Source: Auriscalpium vulgare (taxonomy: Eukaryota > Basidiomycota > Agaricomycetes > Russulales > Auriscalpiaceae). From it: a stretch of DNA of 64,000 nt. The notes beneath the pieces are model-generated. The model saw only the letters and a list, made by a program, of their open reading frames with translations, did no database searches and was not told the origin of the DNA. Position 1 is the stretch's first letter; each line of letters opens with the position of its first letter. A program made the position numbers and the translations under genes. Location of the stretch: positions 1,116,001 through 1,180,000 of the forward strand of contig JAHBBC010000011.1 in NCBI GenBank assembly GCA_019915015.1. Direction: 5' to 3'. This document shows, one piece after another, positions 53,903 to 64,000 of this stretch.

Positions 53903-56900
53903 TTAGCGGCCGATGGATGTCATGAAGGTAGAAAGGTCCAGGTCCTGGTACTCCTCTTCTGCGGGCAGGTCATCTAATCCTGAGAGAATGTTCTTGTTCG
54001 TGGGGTCGCCGGCATGCGACTTTTCCTTCTTTGCGGCGGCCGTGTCTTCCTCGGCCGTCGTGTGCCGGAACAGATCCAGCACGAGGTCGGTGTCCATAGA
54101 CGCAAGCCCCGAGTTCTGCTGCGTGACGACGGAGTTGGCGATGTTGAGCTTGAAACGCTGAAGACTGAGACGAAGGTCAGTGTAAGGACTTCACTCGTAT
54201 GATGGAAGATGGACTAACCCCATGATCTTTTCCTCCAGCGTGCCCTTCGTGATCAGCCGGTACACATTGACCACCTTCTTCTGACCGATACGGTGCGCGC
54301 GGTCCATGGCCTGGAGATCCTTCATCGGATTCCAATCATGTTCGACAAATATCACCGTATCGGCGCCGGTCAGCGTCAAGCCTAAGCCGCCGACGTGCGT
54401 TGTGAGGAGCAGGCAATCGATACTCGGGTCAGCATTGAAGGTCTGCACGATGGCGTGGCGCTTATTCGTATCCGTCCCGCCATCCAGTCGCATGTACGTC
54501 ACGGAGGGCATATGTTTCTTGAAAAGGTCCGTCTCGATGATGTCCAGCATCTGCTTCATTTGACAGAAGATCAAGACGCGGTGCTGTGAGAATGCCCCCG
54601 TCGACGTGGGCTCCGCGTCAACGAGCTCGCTCTTCCCGACGTCGCCGGCGCTCACGGGCGTGGGACTGCCACCGATGCCGCAGTCGACGAGAATTTGCCT
54701 GCGGTGCTGGATATCAGCGACGGTCTCCCGCACGCCGATAGGTTTACTTACCGAAGAGCAAGAAGTTTGGGTGCATTGTTGATGTCCGCCAGGTTTGCAC
54801 GGTCAGGCTTTTGCCCGGACTTCTCCAGCGCAGCCTTGATCGCCTCCTCGTTTTTCATCACGAGCGCCGGATGGTTGCATAGCTTCCGAAGATATTGCAA
54901 CGACTGGAATACGTGCTGTTGCTCCCCTTTCTCCGAGCCTGAGCTCTTGATCACGCCCTCGACGTTGAGCCGCGCCTGGGACTTTGAGAATTCGTCGTAG
55001 AGCTGCTTTTGCATCTCGGAGAGTTCGCAGAAGTAGTCTTGGATGATCTTTGGTGGCAGGTCGCCCAGCACATCCTCTTTCAGCCGTCGAAGCAAGAATG
55101 GCAGGACCTGCTTATGCAAAGCCTCCAAAGCCAATGCGGCTGCAAGGCTGTCAGTAAAATCGACAACGGAGATTCGATTGTACGCACCGGCTTCGTTGTT
55201 CTTCGACTTCCCGTCTCGGTTCGACAAGATCGGTTTGCCGAAGCGCTCGTTGAAAGAAGACTCCGAGCCCAAGAATCCCGGCATGAGGAAGTCGAACAAA
55301 CTCCACAGCTCCAGGACATTGTTCTGTATCGGGGTGCCCGAAAGGATCAGCCGATGATTCGCCCGGATGCACTTGACCGCCTTCGTCAACTTGGTCTTCG
55401 CATTCTTGATGACGTGGCCTTCATCCAGGATGCAGTAGTGCCAGTTCATGCCCTCGAGCGTCGTAACATCGTTGCGCACGACCTCGTACGAGGTGATGAC
55501 GACGTCGTGGTGCTTCAACTTTGATACCAGTCGTGTCCGTTCACGCGTGTTCCCGACGTACATGATGGGCTTTAAGTTGTCGACGTACTTGAGGATCTCG
55601 TAGTACCAGTGGCCGGTCAAGGTCGGCGGGCAGACGATGAGAGACGGAAGGTGGACAGCGTCGGGGGACTTTGTCTCCTTGAAGCGCTCGGCACGCTCGA
55701 ACTGCTTGCTCGCAAGAATGCATATTGATTGCAGCGTCTTCCCCAAGCCCATGTCTGACAGGGAGTGTCAAAATTGCATTCATCGACAAAAACTGTAGCC
55801 AACATACCATCACAAAGGATACCGTGCAGCTGATACTTTGCCAGGAAAGCCAGCCAGTTGACACCATCTTGCTGGTATTTTCGCAACTCGGCTTTGATCG
55901 GCACTGGCAGCTGGTACGTCTCGACCTTGCTCCCATCAAGCAATTGCGTGAGGAACTTCCGCTCTTCGTCGCGGCGCTTCAGCAGTTCCTCCGGGAACCC
56001 TGGCGGATCCGGGAGGCCAGCCTGCGCAACAGTTGAGCAAAAATTGCACAATCCCACGCCATGACGCATACCTCGAGTGGCACCATCTTGACCAGAGAAG
56101 CGAAGGTGTTCGTTGCCGTGGCCCGGATGTCGTCGTCAATATCGCTCATCCGTCCGAGGATCGGAACAACAAGGAAGATCACGTAGGGCAGCGCTTTGTA
56201 ATCAAGCTTTTGAACGACATCTATAGACAATGTCGCGGTCAAAGGACGTTGGTGGGGCGAACCAAACTTAGAACTCACTGTATACAAGCTCTGTAGCACC
56301 CTGCCTATTGGCACTGGACAGCGTGTCGCCAAGGAAAGTAATGACGGTCTCGATAGCAAAGCGCATGGCGTCGACGGTCATGATGTCAGAGATCGCGGCA
56401 AAGGACCGAGCTATTGACTGCCGGATGATCGCAAACCGACTGCGCAGAGCGATGGCCATGGTAGGGAACAGCTCGCGCAGTCGAGGCCAGAGATCCTCGT
56501 GCAGAGTGGGCACAACAGCCTCCAAAACGCTCAGCGAGTCGATGACGTCCTGGCCGTACTGCGTCTCGATGAGCTTGTCGGCATCTTCAGGAGATTCTGA
56601 AACAAAGCGAGATACGTCAGAGAACGCTCGAACATGCGATGCAAACCTACCTGTTGAACAAGCGCTGATCAATCCCCCTGCCATCGACTGCCACATCTTT
56701 GGAATGACATCAAGCAACCTGGCGCCAAACTTGGCTGACAGTTGTACGAACGCCAGCCCGGCACCGCGTCGCGAGAGGCGTGCCTTCTCCGCGGACTCGA
56801 CTGCCTTGTTGTCCTTGCCGTTGTCCGCGGTCTTTGCCACCGTGTGGAACGACAGGATGCCAGAGAGGTATTTCTGTGCGTACGAGAAGGTCGGTGTCTT

Positions 56901-59900
56901 CTCAACGTCTTGACACAGGAAGGTACAGAGGTTCTTGACGATCTTGTCAGGTGGCTGGGTGAGATTGTGGCGCGCGCAGAACTCAATGAAAGAAGCAACC
57001 GCGACCGCCGAGCGTGTTTGCAGGTCGACGTTTTCCTCGTTCTTTACAATTTGAGATCAGTCGAAGCTGTAAAATCCCAACGACAAGACGAACCTTGATC
57101 CCATTCATGATACCCTTGACGATAGGTGACACTTTGTCCGGTGTGCTCTTGAGCGCAACAAACGCAGCCGCAAACGCGGCAGACACCCTCGTATCATGCT
57201 GCGTTTTCATATCCTTATACCGCTCAATGCTCATCAGCACAGTCTTCCTCTTCTCCACCACCGTAACAACGTCCTTCTTGGCATCCTTCTTGCGCGACTT
57301 ATTCAGGGTGTCCTTCAGCTTGCCGAACATCTCCCCGACGGCCCGCTCAGCCGTGGCCTGCGAGAACCCGTTCGGGTTGTCGCCGAAGATGTCGATCTCC
57401 GTCGGGAGGGTTGGGACCACGTGCCAGGGCAGGCCGTGCTCCGTCACGAACGAGTGTAGCAGTGCGTTGCACTCGGTGTTGATGCGCCCGAGCGCAAACG
57501 CCATCTCGTGGTATGCGACCGGCGGCTCCGCCTGCAGCCACGCGAGCGTCTTGTCGCTCATATCGCGCGCGAGCGGCGCGAAGTCGAGCAGCGGCGGCGC
57601 CGACTCCGAGCGTGCATCGTACTGGCGCGCCCACTCCTCCGTGACCATCGCGACGAGGACCTTCTGCAGCATGCTGGGCGATTCGATGTAGTGCGTGAGC
57701 ATGGGCCGGAACATCTCGTCCACGGCTTCCGCCTGCGGAACTCATCAGCAAATGCGAACGCAAGACAACTGGCGGGAAGGCGACGTACCGTACAATGCGC
57801 CGCGATCTGTGCGATCGCGCCGGCAGCAGCCACCCGCGCGCGCCACACCGTGTCCTGCGAGATCAGCGCGAAATCTAGCGCGAGCATGTTCTTGTCGACA
57901 TTGTGCCGCTCCGCCAACACATGCGCGCCGTTCTCCGTCGACAGAGGGTCGTAAAATACCGAAGCGTCGAGCGGCAAGGTCATAGGCGTCATCATGATTT
58001 GGAACCACTCTAACAATTGGCCCGGTGAGATCACTTCCTCCATCCAGCCGGGTCGGCTGTTCAGGAGCGTCAACGCGGTCGTCCATGCAGCCTTGGTGGC
58101 GGTACGGATATCGTCGCGCTCTTCGACGATGAGGTTCTGGTAGAGTAGCCGGAGGAGCGGGGTGGAGACCCAGTTTTTCGGCAGAGTGGGCACGTTCATG
58201 AAAGAATGGAGCGTTTCTACGACGGATAACCGAACGCTTGGGATAGTGTGTTGGAAGAAGGGGTACAACGTGGGTGCGAGTTCGGTGAGAGGTCGTCTGC
58301 GGGGCTCGTGAGCAAATCAGTCTTCGCGAGGCGGAATGGGCTGACACTTACGAAGATGTTTCGCTACCGAGCAATTCGATGACTTCATCGTACGATACGA
58401 GCTTACCTGGATGGACAAGTCGTCGTTAGCTGTATACCCTACAGATGTCTCCAGAATTAACGCACCAAGTAAGTCCATAACGGCACCAACGCTCGAGCCA
58501 AGGTCGTCCTTCATATCGCCCAAACAATTCCAGAGGACCGCTAATACGAGGCTCAAACATGACGATAGTTGTCGGACGAGGTGCGTTGCAACGGGCAGCA
58601 GGCAGGATGCGGCTACTGACCGCACATCGTCGTCGCGATCTCCAAGTCTGTTCCAGGCACCGAATGAGCACTGCTTCTGCGCAGACAGATTTGACATACT
58701 GACCCGAGAACCGCTGCATCAACTACGTCTTGCAGAATCTGATGGCTCCCGGGCCCTGAGCCAGGCACCTCAGACTTCTTCTTGACCTCGGCATCGTTGT
58801 CTTCCATCTTCACATCCGGCTCCTCGTCTACCTCCATCTTCACGTCCGGCCGCGCCTTCTCAACCCCGTTCGCGCCCTCGGGCTCCGGTTTGACGACATC
58901 CTCCTGGATGACATCGCCGCGAACCGCCACCTCGTACTTGATACCGAGCAGCCCGGCATGCCGCACCTCCCATATATGATGGCCGCCCTTGGTATGGTCT
59001 GGAGGCCGAGACTTGCTGTTACCAACTATAGGCTTGGGCGGGAGCACAAAATCCTGCCGGATCATCTGCAGGAGCACGGAATGGACGTGCAGCACGGAAC
59101 GTCGCGGCATGTGGAGAAGCAGCGCGCCGAGGGTCTGCGAGACGGTTTCTCGGACGGGTGCGACCACCTGAAAGCCTATCAGCATCTGTGTCACGTACAT
59201 GCGGGTACGCGCGCACCTGGTCCGAAACAAAGTCGCCGAAACGGTCGAGAATGAATACGCAGAGCAGCTTCGCAGCGAGATCGTTGCACCATCGCTCGTG
59301 GTTATGATCCAACTCCGGGCGCGTGGATCCAACTGACCGAACAAAGGCTCTGTCAGGCAACCCAGCGCATGCATGGGGCGACCACGCACCTTTCGTACCG
59401 CCGTACTTCCCCTGCGCCTTCAGCAGCTCGCGCAGAGCCATCGCCGCGCCATGCCTAACTTCCCACGCCGCGCTGAACAAATCGATCTCTAGCATGCGCA
59501 CGAGGCCGTCCCACACCCAGTATCCGGGCTGCACCTCCAGCGCTTGCGACTGCTGCGCCGTCTTCGGCATGACCGCGCCGCCCTTTGTCGGGTCCACAAT
59601 GACCTTGTCCGCGGACACGCCATTTGGTGCAGTAGGGCTGTCGAGCCGTGACGGTGTGGACGGGTGTTCCTCTGTGGCAATTAAACGGGCTCTGCGGACA
59701 CGGCAAGTCAGCTAGCAGTGCTGTGTAGAGGACGCGAGAGGCTCACTTATTCGCGGGGCCGGATGCGGCGGTTTGGTACTTAGAGGAGGCGTGCTGGGGA
59801 GGAGGCGCGACGAACGCAGACGTGCCCTGTTTCCGCTTGCGCTTCAGCCGGTTGCGCTCGCGTGCGGACAGCGCAGAGAGATCCTCGTCAGGCAGCGCGG

Positions 59901-60753
59901 CGGGGTTCGACGGCGAGGCGGCGGCTGGGGTCGTGGATTTCGAGCGCGCCGGCGGGGAGGAGCTTTTCTTTGGCGCAGAATCGCTCATGACGGGTAGCGG
60001 TGACAGTGGGGAGCTGTCGCCGTCGTGATGCCGTGCATTCTCGGCCGCCGCCGCTTCCGCATCTGCCTCTGCCTCTGCAGCGAGCTCTTTGTCCAGGTCG
60101 ATGTCGTCTGCGGCGCCGACGCTGTCCAGAAAGTCCAGACCCAGGCGGCCCATGGCCTCCTTGCGCGCTTTCTTAACCTCCGTGGACGACGACAGGATGC
60201 CGGCGGGCTTAACGAATTCCTTGCCAGATGAGGCGAGCAGGAGCTTGCCGTTGTTCACGAGCTCCTCGACGGAGAGCATGGGGAAGTCTGGTGGCGGTAA
60301 TGAGAGCACGGGCTTCTCGGTATCGGACGCCGTGTCGCCGTCCTGGAATGGGTGCCATAGCGGCACGAGCGTGAAGATGTGGGAGAGCGCGACGGAAGCA
60401 GAGGTGCGCGTCTCGTGTGATCGTGAATGGAGGTAGGGGAGGACCTGTGGGGGCGCGTCAGAAAGAACACGAGGATCACATAGACACCACGCACCCGTGC
60501 TATGACGGCCATAAGCTCATTCCAGGCGGACGGGTCTCCGAGCGGGAGGTGCTGCCTGTGTGTTTTGACATCCTCCTCGAGTGCAACGTCGCTGATGACG
60601 CTCTTTGCTGCAAGCTGTGCGAGCTGCTTAGCTGCGGTGTTCCTCACGGAGGTGGACGAGCCGGTGTCAAGTAAAAGGAGGAGCCGGTCCAACCTGGCGG
60701 GGTGGTGAGTGTATGCGCAGAGGAAGGGCGGCTGGGACGCACCTTGAGGACAT
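53903..60753 (-). CDS. MOT1: MOT1/BTAF1, Snf2-family remover of TBP
   Basis: The start MSSR (ATG 60753) splices to LDRLLLLLDTGSSTSVRNTA, the first of many HEAT repeats that grip TBP. The N-terminal half continues through a charged Ala/Ser linker with LSARERNRLKRKRKQG and further HEAT and DUF3535 segments (HFMN, TRPWM etc. in pieces). The Snf2 ATPase follows: YQQDGVNWLAFLAKYQLHGI, DMGLGKTLQSICILASKQFE (Walker A), DEGHVIKNAKTKLTKAVKCI (motif II, DEGH as in Mot1), ILSGTPIQNNVLELWSLFDF, LTTHVGGLGLTLTGADTVIF and DRAHRIGQKKVVNVYRLITK (motif VI). The end LSTFMTSIGR stops at TAA 53903. MOT1 uses ATP to strip TATA-binding protein from DNA. The gene has many short introns and seems intact. Confidence 0.95.
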
Positions 60754-61537
60754 AACGTAAAAGGAAAGGGGACGGGCCGGAGAAGCCGGGATGCGCAGAA
60801 ATGGATCGCGGGAGTTCTCACGCGCCGGCGTGGCTCGTCGACCTTTTATCAGTTGCGCGTGCTGCTGCTGTGACACGAAAAACTCTATCGCGTGACACAT
60901 CCATTACCTCATCCGTGTTAGCCGTCTTGCTTCTTCCGCTCAATGGGGCCCTTTCATCAACGGCTCTTTCTCCTTAACCTCCACCATCTCTCGGTCGACA
61001 TATCTTGGTCTGCCTTGCGTCGACAGGAGGAACACCTTCCCTCAGCGTACACCAATTCGCGCCCACTCCTCCCCAGGATCGAAGCGCGGACTGGTCCCAT
61101 GTCGGCGTGGCTGTGCACAGGCTTCGTGTCGTCCGCGCAGTTGTTGCGCTTTGGAGAGTGGACGGCCCCAGGGGAGTTGCGTTGGTGATTGCCGCAGGTC
61201 AGCCTATCCTCTGAATAGCTTCCGCGCCCGTCTCGGGCCTCAGTGGGCGTCCTCTTGTCGTTCCTGGAGTCCAATATCAGTACCAGGCCCGCAGTCCTCA
61301 AGGCCTCCCTGACAAGCGCCTTCCCCCTAGGAAGCTATTGTCCGAACTTCGAGGGTTCGGTACACGCATATTTTGGCGGAAGACGAGCAGGAGAAGGCTC
61401 CGTGACGCGCTTCTGTGTGACTCTCGCGCTGGGCCCCGTGACTCACGGGCGATCTGCCGACCGTTGCCGAGCCCTTTTTGCCATGTTTGCTCGCAATAAC
61501 ATCTTCATAGCGATGGTCTGACTATCTAGATCTATGC
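60754..61537. other. intergenic with weak plus-strand frames
   Basis: Contains the MOT1 promoter. Plus-strand frames (60943-61188; 61243-61521, with YCPNFEGSVHAYFGGRRAGE) are open but match nothing I know, and no splice signals join them convincingly. Confidence 0.4.
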
Positions 61538-62992
61538 TCAAAACCACATCGACACCGAAAAGCTCGTGTCTTCGCTGCGCATACCATGCCACCACCCCGG
61601 CGGGAAGAATAGGACGTCTCCGGGCTGCAGGGTCACGCTCATCGCACCAGGAACGACGTTCGCCCAGAACTCCGGAAACCGACCGACGATGTCACTGCGG
61701 TCATCTGCGAAAACATCGACCCGGGTAGTGTTGCTCATCGAGGGCTCCTGGTGGTTCGTGGCTGGATTGTGTGTAGACGACGACGGAGGGTACGCGTACA
61801 TGTGCGCAGATGCGCTTGGCGGGGCCAGCCAAACGGTCTTGCGGCCAACAACTTGGGCTTCAGGACGCTGGTCAAGTCAGGAGCGGGTCAAATGGTCTTA
61901 AGACTTACCGTACAAGTTGAAGTACGGATCCTATGACGTTGTCAATGCAGAGTTTAAGCTTTCTAACTATATCTACGCACCGTGTGAGCAGGCGACACCG
62001 TCCCTCGCGGGCCCAACCACCCGTTTATTACCAGCTGCTCCTCGTTTCCTGGCGGACGATACTCAGGATACCCCTCCGGCGGCTCCGGCGCGCAATACAC
62101 GTAGTCCGGCACCTCCACATCTTCCATGAGCCTGGGAAACTGCCCAAGCACATCATGCTGCGCCATATACAGCACGGCGTCCTCCTCGCCACCCTGCAAC
62201 GCGTCGAGGAAGTCGCCCCACGGCATCACGCGCTGCGTCCAGTCGTCCGCGCGGTAGTCCCGCCCGACCTCGACGGGCACGACGCGCCCGCGCCCTGCGG
62301 CGGCGCGCAGGTACGCGAGCGAGCGCCAGGGGCGCGTGGTGAGCGCAGGCCAGTCACGCGCGAAGCCCGGGAGGATGAAGGGCGCGTGGAGGCGGCGCTG
62401 GAAGGCGACGATCGACGGAGGGTCGGGCAAACGAGGCACCGGAAGCGTCGCTGCTGAAACGCGTGGAGGCGGCCTCGAGGAGATCTCGAGCAACGTACTC
62501 GAATCCGCGTCTTCCAGAGAAAACGGCGCACAAGGCAGGAAGTCTCGCTGTATCAGCGCTATGAGCGCCTGCACGAGGTCGCGCCGGCCCTCCCCTGGCC
62601 CGCCCGCGACGATCAGGATGCGATCCAGACGTTCGATGCATTCTGTTGCGGGGCCTTCTTCGAGATGCGCGTGTGCGGATGCGTCCGCGAGGCAGCGCAC
62701 GAGCAGCGCGTCGGTGTACAGGCGCCGCCACGCGAAAGGGTCGCCCTCGCGCGCGGTACGCATGTGCGCGTACGCAGTGTCGGCGAGGCGGTCGAGGTCC
62801 TGCGCATGAGAGGGGCACAGGCGGGAGGAGGCTTGCAGGGTGCGGATGAGGTCCTCCCCGCACGGCGCTAGATCTGTTCAATGGTGAGCTTGAGGTGAAC
62901 ATTTGAGCCCAGGTGGACGCACCTGCGAGCAGCGGGCTCTGAGCATCGTGCAAGTCGTTTGCGAGGTCCCCTAGCAGCTGTGAATATGCCAT
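61538..62992 (-). CDS. JmjC-domain hydroxylase, KDM8/JMJD5-like
   Basis: Exon 1 (ATG 62992, MAYSQLLGDLANDLHDAQSP) splices to DLAPCGEDLIRTLQASSRLC, a helical N-terminal part with DPFAWRRLYTDALLVRCLAD. The cupin domain follows: PFILPGFARDWPALTTRPWR, VPVEVGRDYRADDWTQRVMP, VLYMAQHDVLGQFPRL, LVINGWLGPRGTVSPAHT, then a tiny exon DPYFNLY that supplies the Asp of the HxD iron site, then QVVGRKTVWLAPPSASAHMY and finally LQPGDVLFFPPGWWHGMRSE with the distal iron His. Stop TGA 61538. Such enzymes use Fe(II), oxygen and 2-oxoglutarate to hydroxylate arginine or lysine side chains. All three iron ligands are present. An in-frame Met further upstream is possible. Confidence 0.88.
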
Positions 62993-63435
62993 GGAGTGCT
63001 CATCTGCTAGTCTACCCGAGGCAGAGCAGACAGAATCGACCTTTGCGAGCTCAGGATCATGCTCGTGCTGGAGAGAAGAGAGTCGAGACTCAGTGGTTGC
63101 CGAGTTGCCGGCCACATCCGGTCCGGCTGGCCCACACTGCAGACTCATTTCATCCAGCCTCACCGTACTTACTGGCACTCCAGTCTGTGAGCTCACGGGC
63201 ATCCCATCACCTGCGTCAAGCGCTGCAGTGGCGCCGGTGCGACAGGCGCTTCGCTCTGCCAGCGACCTGCTGATACGGTGTGCTAGTACTTAGCGCCGCT
63301 TTAGCCCTCGCCAGCCTGAGATCTCGAACACCGCTGTCTACTCAATGTCCTTTCGCCGTCGCCTCACAGCAACCTGTTAACGTCGAACCGCCGTTGTCAC
63401 CGTGTATTCTAAGTGGCTTTAGCTGAGCTCGGATC
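62993..63435. other. 5' region of the JmjC gene
   Basis: The minus-strand frame stays open upstream of the chosen ATG (ELAKVDSVCSASGRLADEHS), so translation could start earlier. Part of this segment has a diverged copy at 27690-27750. Confidence 0.45.
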
Positions 63436-64000
63436 ATGCCTTCCTCTTCTGCCCACTTTTCAAGGCGCTCGTCATCACCCATCATCGCTCAGAGTCACGA
63501 CCGAAGCGCCTGCGCCACCATGATCCCAGGTACAAATACACGCAATGCGCCCCAGAGCATCTCTCAGCGTCTCGGAACCTCATAGCTCCCGCAGTCGATC
63601 CAGCGACAGACGATTTGAAAGAGCGCGATGGCAGAGCCCCCAGCCAAGTGAGTACACCCTTGATGTGAGTGTGGCGCGTCTGACCCCTCGGAGGTGTTCG
63701 AAGCAGAGGCCGACGCGATCAGGCACGTCATCGCCAAAGCCAAAGGGCGGAGGAATGCCCACAGCGTGGGGCTTACGCGGCCCGTGAACGATGTAGACCA
63801 GTCGTGTGTTCGAATGCCTTGTCGTCGGTTCTGTACATACTGACGTTCTGTGTAGTCACTACTGGACGTCCGCCTATGACCGCCTACTATATGACGCCAG
63901 ATCCGAGATGCTTGATCCCTTGTTCGAGGACCTGAACCCTGACCACCGTGGCTGTGTTTCCAATAACGATGAAGAAGAGATCGACGCCATCGTGCATGTC
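63436..64000 (+). CDS. possible partial gene running off the right edge
   Basis: Plus-strand exons may begin with MPSSSAHFSRRSSSPIIAQS (ATG 63436). Later open pieces are SEVFEAEADAIRHVIAKAKG and, after an intron end GTGTAG at about 63857, YWTSAYDRLLYDARSEMLDP, LFEDLNPDHRG and an acidic stretch open to the window end. The pieces look protein-like, but their joining is a guess and I do not recognise the family. Confidence 0.3.

Overview
The window looks like chromosomal DNA of an agaricomycete fungus (Basidiomycota), most likely close to the Polyporales. The grounds are GC-rich coding DNA, genes split by many 50-65 nt GT..AG introns, both strands used without operons, and typical fungal nuclear genes (PAN2, MOT1, YPD1, UNG, SET5-like, F-box). 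The order-level guess is inference.

Left part (1-14 kb): sparse and partly degraded. It has a short coiled-coil ORF, a BCS1-type AAA ATPase remnant, two small cysteine/histidine finger ORFs, a SET5-type SET-domain gene, a bestrophin-type anion channel gene (minus), a secreted FAD-linked oxidase (plus) and, facing it, a small two-exon gene for a secreted precursor with eight 15-residue repeats, each ending in a Trp-Arg-Arg dibasic site. This last gene is the most interesting item: it has the form of a Kex2-processed repeat peptide (KEP) precursor, with an oxidase next door.

Transposon block (14.39-24.57 kb): three near-identical 3.39-kb PIF/Harbinger elements stand head to tail. Each has 68-bp terminal inverted repeats, a five-exon ORF1 (plus) and a two-exon DDE transposase (minus), and a single AAT separates neighbours. 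A 2.13-kb foldback element (24.89-27.02 kb) follows; between its ~285/369-bp inverted arms it holds a rearranged fragment of an aromatic aminotransferase gene.

Middle (28-40.5 kb): an MFS monocarboxylate-type transporter, a large poorly coding stretch, an unrecognised conserved-looking gene, the phosphorelay protein YPD1, a multi-pass membrane protein with a truncated relative 1.9 kb upstream, and an unrecognised minus-strand gene.

Right part (40.8-63 kb): dense housekeeping genes: uracil-DNA glycosylase, PAN2 (poly(A) deadenylase), a flavin monooxygenase divergent from an F-box gene, a secreted or cell-surface membrane-anchored protein, MOT1 (Snf2-family TBP remover, ~6.9 kb) and a JmjC hydroxylase. 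An inverted duplicate of the UNG 3' end lies between UNG and PAN2.

Several well-conserved genes (SET5-like, bestrophin, MFS, transposon copy 3) are broken only by one-base losses, often in homopolymers. That pattern fits uncorrected long-read assembly errors as well as real decay. Exon boundaries were set by eye from GT..AG sites and family conservation, so gene limits are more reliable than each internal splice site.
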